Assembly (NCBI GenBank): GCA_023428335.1
Contig: JAEYYS010000478.1
Location: 1 to 8,186, forward strand
Source: Verrucomicrobiota bacterium
GTDB lineage: Bacteria; Verrucomicrobiota; Verrucomicrobiia; Verrucomicrobiales; Verrucomicrobiaceae
DNA length: 8,186 nucleotides
Direction of reading: 5' to 3'
Under the pieces are notes generated by a model that had not been told where the DNA came from, searched no databases, and saw only the letters and a list, made by a program, of their open reading frames with translations. The translations under genes and the position numbers were made by a program. Positions 1 to 5,577 of this stretch are shown here, one piece after another. The first letter of the stretch is position 1; each line of letters begins with the position of its first letter.

Positions 1-26
1 AACCCCGGCCCCGCTGTCACGGACCG

Positions 27-470
27 TCAGTCCGCCGACTTTTTCTTCTTCTTCGCCGTGCTGCTGGTGGTCGCGGCCTTCTTTTTGGCGGGCGCGCCGC
101 CCGTCTTGGCCTCGGCCACGGTCTCGGCCGGGAAGCCGGCCTTGGCATGGGCGACCAGGCCGTTGAGGGTCGCCAAGCCGACGCCATCGACCTCGGCCAA
201 TTCGGCGGGGTCGGCGAAGGGGCGGGCCTTCTGGATCGCCGCCGCCCGGCCCTCGCCAATGCCGGGCAGGCCGGTCAGGGCGGCGGTGTCGCCCTCGTTG
301 AGCAGCTTGAGCAGCTTGGTTTTTTCGGTCGGCGACAGCGGCTCGACCGCCTTGCGGGCGGCGGCCGGCGGTTCGGCATCCTTGGCGGCGGCCGTTTTCT
401 TCGGTGCGGGCTCCGCCAGCACGGACAGGCCGAGGGCGGAGACGATCAGGGTGGTGAGGATGGATTTCAT
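27..470 (-). CDS. Exported helix-hairpin-helix (ComEA-like) protein with lysine-rich tail
   Basis: A 147-residue protein. Residues 1-19 form a typical Sec signal peptide (MKS, then a hydrophobic stretch ending SVLA, likely cut after A19), so the product should act outside the cytoplasm. Residues 22-45 are an Ala/Pro/Lys linker. Residues 56-106 hold a tandem HhH unit: LNEGDTAAL leads into LPGIG (68-72) as the first hairpin, and VDGVG (94-98) is the second. This matches the C-terminal DNA-binding fold of ComEA and similar proteins, with a somewhat short connector. The tail (122-147) is basic, with KKK at 129-131 and KKKKK at 140-144. HhH pairs usually bind the DNA backbone without sequence specificity, so a role in binding extracellular or periplasmic DNA is inferred. 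No competence genes are visible nearby. The start is ATG 470-468, chosen because the signal peptide follows directly; no Shine-Dalgarno is obvious upstream. It diverges from the sensor kinase gene. Confidence 0.88.
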   Translation of the reverse strand: MKSILTTLIVSALGLSVLAEPAPKKTAAAKDAEPPAAARKAVEPLSPTEKTKLLKLLNEGDTAALTGLPGIGEGRAAAIQKARPFADPAELAEVDGVGLATLNGLVAHAKAGFPAETVAEAKTGGAPAKKKAATTSSTAKKKKKSAD

Positions 471-535
471 GGCAATGTTTGGATTGCGAAAACACCCTAT
501 GAAAAGAGCGCGTCGCCCGCCAGAATAAAATGGAT

Positions 536-564
536 TTGTCAGATATTTTTTTAAACGGAAGAAT
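536..564 (+). promoter_or_regulatory. Candidate sigma-70-type promoter for the sensor kinase gene
   Basis: TTGTCA at 536-541 (5 of 6 matches to the -35 consensus) and AAGAAT at 559-564 (4 of 6 to the -10) are separated by exactly 17 bp, including a run of seven T at 546-552. The site lies in the only AT-rich patch of an otherwise very GC-rich window and points toward the kinase, with a predicted start of transcription near 571. The assignment rests on consensus similarity only. Confidence 0.35.
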
Positions 565-582
565 GGGTTTCGCGAAAATCCC
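565..582. promoter_or_regulatory. Palindromic operator-like site at the kinase promoter
   Basis: TTTCGCGAAA at 568-577 is a perfect 10-bp palindrome. It is flanked by GGG (565-567) and CCC (580-582), giving a slightly asymmetric inverted repeat across 565-582. It starts one base after the candidate -10 box and covers the expected transcription start, a classic position for a repressor site. No particular regulator can be named. Confidence 0.3.
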
Positions 583-649
583 CACGGTTTGTGTCAAAAG
601 TCGTTGGCTTTTCTCCTGATGACTTGGAGGATGGCGACTGTTTCCCTGC

Positions 650-2311
650 GTGCCCGGTTCCTCTCTGTCCCCCGATGTCGATCCCCTGCCCTCACCGGAG
701 CAGGAGCTGCAGCGGTTGCGGGCGGAAAACCAGTGTTTGCGGGAGAGTCTGGCGCACCATGAGCAATCGGAGGAGGTGCTGCGGGAGAGCGCGCGGCGCT
801 TTCACGAACTCGCCGAGAACATCGGCGAGATTTTCTACAACTACGATGTCGTCAACGACCGGCTGCTGTATGCCAGCCGCGCCTTTGAACGCATCTGGGG
901 CCTGCCATTGCAGCAGGTGCTGGACGACCCGCAGTCCTACCTGAAGTCGGTGCATCCGGACGATCTGCCGGCGGCCGAGGGGGCCTTCAAGCGCCAGCTC
1001 GAGGGCCAGCAGACGAATGTCGAGTTCCGCATCTGCCGGCCCGATGGCGAGGTGAGATGGGTGCATGAGCATGCGGTGCCGCTGAGGGGCCCGAGCGGCC
1101 GACTGGAGCGCATCGTCGGCACCATGCAGGACATCACCGAGTTCAAGCTGCTCGAGCAGCAATTTTTGCGCGTCCAACGCATGGAGAGCCTGGGCACCCT
1201 GGCGGGCGGCATCGCCCACGACTTGAACAATGCCCTGACACCGATCCTGCTGTCGATCGACATCCTGCGCCTGCAGGAGCGAGAGCCGGGACGCGTGCAG
1301 TTGCTCGATGCGATCGCCTCCAGTGCCCAGCGCGGGGCCGATGTCGTGCGCCAGGTGCTGTACTTTGCCGATGGCGTCGAGGGTCGCACCCAGGAAGTCC
1401 CGCCGGGCGAACTGCTGGCCGGTCTGGAGAAACGCCTGCGCGAGACGCTGCCGACCGAGCTGCAATTGCGCTTGGAGCTGGCGGACGGTCTCTGGTCGAT
1501 GCGCGGCGATGGCGCCCAGCTGCGCCAAATGCTGCTCAATCTCTGCCTGAATGCGCGCGATGCCATGCCGGCTGGCGGCACCCTGACTCTGTCGGCACGC
1601 AACCAGGTGCTCGACGAATTCCATGCCACACCGCAGTACCAGGCCGAGCCCGGTCCCTATGTGGTGCTGGAGGTGGGCGACACCGGCGCAGGCATGACCC
1701 CCGAGGTGATGGCCAAGGCCTTCGATCCGTTTTTCACCACCAAGGAGCCCGGCCAGGGCACCGGCCTCGGCCTGGCCACTGTCCTGGCCATCCTGCAGCG
1801 CCACCGCGGCTTCGCACGCGTGCGCAGCAAACCCGGTGCCGGCTCGACCTTCAGCCTGCACCTGCCGGCCCAGAGCACGGTCGCCCCACCGGCTCCCGCC
1901 GCGCCGCCTGTCGCTGAGCGACGCGGGCCGCCGCGCGGCCAGGGCGAACTGATCCTGGTGGTCGAGGACGAGGACACTCTGAGAACGCTTGCCCAGCGCA
2001 TGCTCGAACTGTTTGGTTACCGCGTGCTCACCGCCGCCAACGGCGCGGAGGCGACCGACCTCTTCACCGAGCACCGCAGCGAGGTCGCGGCGGTGTTCAC
2101 CGACATGATGATGCCGGTCATGGACGGCGATGCGGCGATCCGCGCGCTGCTCGCCCAGGCCCCTGCGACGCGCATCATCGCCACCAGCGGTCTCGACGCC
2201 GAGAGCATGGAAACCAAGGCCCTGACCGCCGGTGCACGCTGCTTCCTGCCCAAGCCCTACACCGCCGAACCTCTGCTGCGCACCCTGCGCGAGGTGCTGG
2301 AGGCGCAGTAA
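650..2311 (+). CDS. PAS-domain hybrid sensor histidine kinase with C-terminal receiver
   Basis: A 553-residue cytoplasmic sensor with no membrane segment. Order of parts: short coiled coil (about 17-45); PAS/PAC sensor domain (about 48-165, with the HPDD and FRxxRPDGEVRWV signatures and ending DITEFK); dimerisation/phosphoacceptor helix with GGIAHDLNN, H190 the predicted phosphorylated histidine; HATPase_c with N box (N297, N301, D304), G1 box DTGAGM (344-349), F box DPFFTTK (359-365) and G2 box GTGLGL (370-375); a Pro/Ala-rich linker (about 405-425); and a receiver domain (about 434-553) with acidic pocket E439/D440, acceptor D485 in TDMMMPVMDG, T512/S513 and K535-P536. All catalytic residues are intact. 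The signal sensed and the downstream partner are unknown, and no separate output regulator gene is present. The start is uncertain: GTG 650 is the first start codon after an in-frame stop at 620-622 and keeps the whole coiled coil. TTG 716 (residue 23) has a better-placed AGGAG at 702-706. The peptidase gene follows 50 nt later. Confidence 0.93.
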   Translation: MPGSSLSPDVDPLPSPEQELQRLRAENQCLRESLAHHEQSEEVLRESARRFHELAENIGEIFYNYDVVNDRLLYASRAFERIWGLPLQQVLDDPQSYLKSVHPDDLPAAEGAFKRQLEGQQTNVEFRICRPDGEVRWVHEHAVPLRGPSGRLERIVGTMQDITEFKLLEQQFLRVQRMESLGTLAGGIAHDLNNALTPILLSIDILRLQEREPGRVQLLDAIASSAQRGADVVRQVLYFADGVEGRTQEVPPGELLAGLEKRLRETLPTELQLRLELADGLWSMRGDGAQLRQMLLNLCLNARDAMPAGGTLTLSARNQVLDEFHATPQYQAEPGPYVVLEVGDTGAGMTPEVMAKAFDPFFTTKEPGQGTGLGLATVLAILQRHRGFARVRSKPGAGSTFSLHLPAQSTVAPPAPAAPPVAERRGPPRGQGELILVVEDEDTLRTLAQRMLELFGYRVLTAANGAEATDLFTEHRSEVAAVFTDMMMPVMDGDAAIRALLAQAPATRIIATSGLDAESMETKALTAGARCFLPKPYTAEPLLRTLREVLEAQ

Positions 2312-2316
2312 AACAT

Positions 2317-2368
2317 CTTTCGTCTACAGGACGAGCGCGGCGGCGCGTTGTCCTGCTGTCGATGAAAG
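2317..2368 (+). promoter_or_regulatory. Large stem-loop enclosing the peptidase start codon
   Basis: Two nested helices are visible in the gap after the kinase stop. The inner one pairs CAGGACGAGCGC (2327-2338) with GCGC-G-TTGTCCTG (2343-2355): 12 bp including one G-U, one bulged G (2347) and a GGCG loop. The outer one pairs CTTTCGTC (2317-2324) with GATGAAAG (2361-2368): 8 bp including one G-U, and it contains the ATG at 2362-2364. In RNA this would hide the start codon and the only AGGA run in the leader. There is no T tract after it, so it does not look like a standard intrinsic terminator. A translational control or transcript-processing role is inferred. Confidence 0.45.
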
Positions 2369-4626
2369 CCCTGCTCCTCCTGCTGCCCCTGACCGCCGTC
2401 GCCGCCACCCCCTGGCGCGCTGCCGACCTCGTCTTCCGCGACACCCTGCAGGCGACCTGGCTGCCCGACGGCACCTCCTTCTGGTACCGCGTCAAAACCG
2501 CGCCCAAGCAGGAGGAGTTTGTTCTCGTCGACACCGCCAGCGGTCGCCCGCGCCGCGCCGCCTCCATCGCCGAACTCGGCATCGCCGCCACGGAAGTGCG
2601 CAGCTCGACCCTGCAGGCGCGCCCGCAGCGCTCCGGACGCACCGGCCCGGCGAGTCGACTGCGCTTGCGCAACACCCTCGCGGAACCCGTCGAGCTGCTG
2701 TGGCTCGACTCGGAGGGCCGCCCGCAGTCCTACGGCCCGCTGGAACCCGGTGCCGAACGCGTGCAGCCCACCTACGAAGGCCATGTCTGGCGCCTCGAAC
2801 GCGCCGGCCAAGCGCTCGCCGTTTTTGAGGCGTCGGGCCCCGAGCAGGTGCTGGTGATCGACGGCCCCGCGCCCGCTCCAGGCGCGGCGCCCGTGAACGA
2901 GAAGCGCCCCGGCACGGCCTCGCCGGACGGCCGCTGGCGCGCCCTCGCCAACGCCGAAGGCGTGCGACTCATCGATCGCGACGGCGCCACGCGCGTGCTG
3001 ACCGGGGCCGGTCCCTGGCACGGGCCGGTGCAGTGGGCGCCCGACAGCTCCGCCTTCGTCATCAGTCGCACCCCGCCCGTCCGCCAGCGCCGCATCACCC
3101 TGGTCGAGGCCGCCCCCAAGGGCCAGCTGCAGCCGAAGGTGAAAACAATCGATTACACCAAACCCGGCGATCCCCTGCCCAAGCCGCAGCCGGTGCTGTT
3201 CGGCACGGACGGCCGGCAGCTGGCGATCGACCCAGCGCTGTTCCCGAATTCCTTCACCCAGGCGAAACACGTCGAGGTGGTTTGGTCGCCCAAGGCCCAC
3301 GAGTTCTATTTCTCCTACAACCAGCGCGGCCACCAGCTCTACCGCATCCTCGCGGTGGATGCCGCCACGGGTGCGGTACGCGGGGTCGTCGAAGAGACCT
3401 CGGAGACCTTCCTGCATTACTCCGGCAAAAGCTGGCGGCACTGGCTGCACGGCAGCGGCGAACTGTTGTGGATGAGCGAGCGCGATGGCTGGTGCCACCT
3501 CCACCTCTACGACATCGCCTCCGGTCGGGTGAAACACCAGGTGACCCGCGGCGCCTGGCCGGTGCGCGAGGTGCTGCACGTCGATGAGACCCGGCGCGAG
3601 GTCTGGTTCCTCGCCAGCGGCCTGCGCGCGGGGGAGGATCCCTACCACCTGCACCTCTGTCGCGCCTCGCTCGACGGCGGCGAAGTCGTCCGGCTCACCG
3701 AGGGCGATGGCAACCACCGCATCGAGTTCTCGCCCAACCGCGAGTGCTTCATCGACCGCTGGTCGCGCGCCGATCATCCGCCCGTGCATGAGCTGCGCCG
3801 CAGCCGCGACGGCAGCCTCGTGTGCGAACTCGAGCGCGCCGACACGAAGGCCCTGGAAAAGGCCGGCTGGCCGGCACCCGAACGTTTTGTCGCCAAGGGT
3901 CGCGATGGCCAAACCGACATCCACGGCGTGCTGATCCGGCCCTCGCACTTCGATCCGGCGAAAAAGTATCCCGTGGTCGAGGACATCTATGCCGGCCCGC
4001 ACGGCGCCTTTGCCCCCAAGGATTTTGAGCCTGGCCGACGCCTGCACGAGATCGCCGAACTCGGCTTCATCGTCGTCAGGCTCGACGGCATGGGCACGAA
4101 CCACCGCGGCAAGGCCTTCCACGATGTCTGCTGGAAAAACCTCAAGGATGCCGGCTTCCCCGATCGCATCGCCTGGATCCGCGCCGCGGCCTCGACCCGC
4201 CCGTGGATGGACCTCGGCCGCGTTGGCATCTACGGCGGCAGCGCCGGCGGCCAGAATGCCATGCGCGCCCTGCTCGACCACGGCGATTTTTACCGGGTCG
4301 CCGTCGCCGACTGCGGCTGCCACGACAACCGCATGGACAAGATCTGGTGGAACGAGCAGTGGCTCGGCTGGCCCATCGACGCCAGCTACGAGCGCAACTC
4401 CAACGTCGCCGATGCCGCGAAGCTGCGCGGCCGGCTGCTGCTCATCGTCGGTGAGCTCGACACGAATGTCGATCCGGCCAGTACGACACAGGTCGTGCAC
4501 GCCCTGCAGAAGGCCGGCAAAAGCTTCGAGTTCATGCCCATCGCCGGAGCCGGCCACGGCGCCGCCGAGACACCCTACGGCTCCAAGCTGCGCGCCGACT
4601 TCCTGGTCCGCCACCTGCGGCCGTGA
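2362..4626 (+). CDS. Exported S9-family (DPP IV-like) serine peptidase
   Basis: A 754-residue protein close in length to DPP IV. Residues 1-15 are a signal peptide (MKA, a leucine run, then AVAA), so it probably works in the periplasm or outside the cell, releasing di- or tripeptides from peptide N termini. Residues about 60-500 fit the DPPIV_N beta-propeller, including SERDGW (near 373). Residues about 510-754 form the alpha/beta-hydrolase domain. Predicted oxyanion-hole tyrosine is Y543 in YAGP. The catalytic triad is S627 in GGSAGG, D700 in GELDTNVDP and H732 in GAGHGA; the D-to-H spacing of 32 equals that of human DPP IV (708 to 740). CGCHDNRMDK (651-660) followed by WWNEQW is, from memory, typical of a bacterial S9 subgroup common in Verrucomicrobiota and Planctomycetota. 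The residue after the nucleophile is Ala where DPP IV has Tyr. ATG 2362 is supported by the signal peptide, but no Shine-Dalgarno is well placed. Exact specificity (dipeptidyl, prolyl tripeptidyl or other) cannot be read from the sequence. Confidence 0.93.
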   Translation: MKALLLLLPLTAVAATPWRAADLVFRDTLQATWLPDGTSFWYRVKTAPKQEEFVLVDTASGRPRRAASIAELGIAATEVRSSTLQARPQRSGRTGPASRLRLRNTLAEPVELLWLDSEGRPQSYGPLEPGAERVQPTYEGHVWRLERAGQALAVFEASGPEQVLVIDGPAPAPGAAPVNEKRPGTASPDGRWRALANAEGVRLIDRDGATRVLTGAGPWHGPVQWAPDSSAFVISRTPPVRQRRITLVEAAPKGQLQPKVKTIDYTKPGDPLPKPQPVLFGTDGRQLAIDPALFPNSFTQAKHVEVVWSPKAHEFYFSYNQRGHQLYRILAVDAATGAVRGVVEETSETFLHYSGKSWRHWLHGSGELLWMSERDGWCHLHLYDIASGRVKHQVTRGAWPVREVLHVDETRREVWFLASGLRAGEDPYHLHLCRASLDGGEVVRLTEGDGNHRIEFSPNRECFIDRWSRADHPPVHELRRSRDGSLVCELERADTKALEKAGWPAPERFVAKGRDGQTDIHGVLIRPSHFDPAKKYPVVEDIYAGPHGAFAPKDFEPGRRLHEIAELGFIVVRLDGMGTNHRGKAFHDVCWKNLKDAGFPDRIAWIRAAASTRPWMDLGRVGIYGGSAGGQNAMRALLDHGDFYRVAVADCGCHDNRMDKIWWNEQWLGWPIDASYERNSNVADAAKLRGRLLLIVGELDTNVDPASTTQVVHALQKAGKSFEFMPIAGAGHGAAETPYGSKLRADFLVRHLRP

Positions 4627-4636
4627 GGCCGCTCAC
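4617..4636. terminator. GC hairpin between convergent genes, possible bidirectional terminator
   Basis: GCGGCC (4617-4622) and GGCCGC (4627-4632) form a perfect 6-bp stem around GTGA, a GNRA-type tetraloop that contains the peptidase stop codon. A competing fold, GTGAG (4623-4627) with CTCAC (4632-4636) around GCCG, takes in parts of both stop codons. On the minus strand the first hairpin begins directly after the dehydrogenase stop. Neither strand has a following T tract, so intrinsic termination is uncertain. Confidence 0.3.
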
Positions 4637-5424
4637 TTCGGCGCGATGGTCAGCCCCTGCAGCCAGGGCGCCGGGATCTGCGGCGGCATGCCGCCAAAGG
4701 GCTGGTAGGCCGGCAGTTGAATGACGCCCATGCTGTGCGGCTGCGAGGCGATGAAGAACAGCGCCTCGGCGCAGTCGCCGGTCTGAATCATGGTCGCGCG
4801 ATGCTCGGGCGCCGGCTGCACGGGGCGCTTGTCGACGATCGGCGTGTTGGCTTCGCCCGGGGCGTACTCGGAGAGCACGACGCCGTGGGCGTTGAGCTGC
4901 ATGCGCGCGGTGAAGAGCAGGCCGTGCACGGCCCACTTGCTCGCCGTGTAGGGCACGCCGGCATAGGAGTCAAAGCCGTGGCCCGCGGTCGAGGAGACCA
5001 CGACGATGCGACCGCCGCCCGCCGCGGCCATCGGTCCGGCCACCGCCTGGATCATGTGGACGACGCCGAGCACATTGATGTCCATGACGCGGCGCCAGCT
5101 CTCCTCGCTGGCGATGCGCGCCGGATCGGCATGGGCCATGAAACGGTCGGGCGTGTTGATGCCGGCGGTGTGGATGAGGGCAAAGGGCGTGCCGGCGGCC
5201 AGCACGATCGGCATCGCGGCGGCAACGCTGGCCGAGTCGGCGACGTCGCAGACGACCGGCACGATGCGCGGCGACAGGGCGGCGGTTTCCTCCAGCGATT
5301 CCAGGGTGCGTCCGAAGACGAAGGTTTTCGCCCCGGCTTCAGCGAAACGCTTGGCCGCCGCCTGACCCATGCCGCCGCCACCGCCGGTGACGACGACGAT
5401 TCTGTCGCTCCAATCGAAGTTCAT
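4633..5424 (-). CDS. Short-chain dehydrogenase/reductase (SDR), substrate unknown
   Basis: A 263-residue classical SDR with a Rossmann fold and no signal peptide, so a cytoplasmic NAD(P)H-dependent oxidoreductase. Visible motifs: TGGGGGMG (13-20) for the dinucleotide; R39 after the second strand, which suggests NADP(H) preference; CDVAD (59-63); HTAG (85-88) in place of the usual NNAG; and the catalytic set N117, S145, Y159 and K163 in YTASK. PGEANTP (189-195) matches the PGxVxTP loop with Ala for Val. The reaction cannot be assigned; resemblance to FabG-type reductases is at family level only. ATG 5424-5422 places the first strand normally, and no Shine-Dalgarno is clear upstream. The gene is convergent with the peptidase (6 bp between stops) and divergent from the PSCyt1/DUF1553 gene, so it is probably its own transcription unit. 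Confidence 0.93.
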   Translation of the reverse strand: MNFDWSDRIVVVTGGGGGMGQAAAKRFAEAGAKTFVFGRTLESLEETAALSPRIVPVVCDVADSASVAAAMPIVLAAGTPFALIHTAGINTPDRFMAHADPARIASEESWRRVMDINVLGVVHMIQAVAGPMAAAGGGRIVVVSSTAGHGFDSYAGVPYTASKWAVHGLLFTARMQLNAHGVVLSEYAPGEANTPIVDKRPVQPAPEHRATMIQTGDCAEALFFIASQPHSMGVIQLPAYQPFGGMPPQIPAPWLQGLTIAPK

Positions 5425-5469
5425 GCGCCGAGGCTTGGCCGCATTTTTCCGCCTTGTCCACTGCGGCTT

Positions 5470-5482
5470 GCGGGAATCCCGC
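5470..5482. repeat. Short inverted repeat in divergent intergenic region
   Basis: GCGGGA (5470-5475) and TCCCGC (5477-5482) are exact inverted copies around a single A. The dyad sits between the divergent starts at 5424 and 5578, where an operator could affect both genes. No recognisable promoter elements flank it, so the role is speculative. Confidence 0.3.
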
Positions 5483-5546
5483 CGGTCCGGCGACCGCCAC
5501 GCTTTCCGCGCAACACCGCCCCTCCGGCTTCGTTACCAGCGACAGA

Positions 5547-5563
5547 GGGAGGCCCCGCCTCCC
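5547..5563 (+). promoter_or_regulatory. GC hairpin in the leader of the PSCyt1/DUF1553 gene
   Basis: GGGAGGC (5547-5553) and GCCTCCC (5557-5563) form a perfect 7-bp stem with a CCC loop, ending 14 nt before ATG 5578. The stem contains the only strongly Shine-Dalgarno-like run in the leader (GGGAGG), which would be paired and is also too far (25 nt) from the start. It may be a leader or translational control structure. Confidence 0.35.
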
Positions 5564-5577
5564 GAATTCCCCCTGCC

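Noticed and set aside
20..34. CGGAC/GTCCG inverted repeat at the stop of the HhH gene, considered as a terminator
   Set aside because: Only a 5-bp stem, with no T run downstream on the minus strand, and the window ends a few bases later.
58..554. Two plus-strand open frames opposite the HhH gene
   Set aside because: The minus-strand frame has a signal peptide and HhH motifs, while these frames have neither and simply mirror it.
592..597. TTGACA on the minus strand as a -35 box for the HhH gene
   Set aside because: A perfect -35 match, but at 17-bp spacing the -10 position reads CGCGAA, so no usable pair is formed.
591..944. Plus-strand frame overlapping the kinase start, considered as evidence for a frameshifted N terminus
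   Set aside because: Its product is Cys/Arg/Ser-rich and without a domain, and the kinase frame is intact from 623 onward with a complete coiled coil and PAS domain.
692..2074. Minus-strand open frame (460 codons) opposite the sensor kinase
   Set aside because: Rich in Gln, Leu, Ala and His with no domain; antisense shadow of the kinase.
2257..4614. Long minus-strand open frame (785 codons) opposite the S9 peptidase
   Set aside because: It is antisense to a gene with an intact catalytic triad, has a low-complexity Ala/Gly/Val/Asp composition and no domain I recognise. Such frames are expected opposite GC-rich coding sequence.
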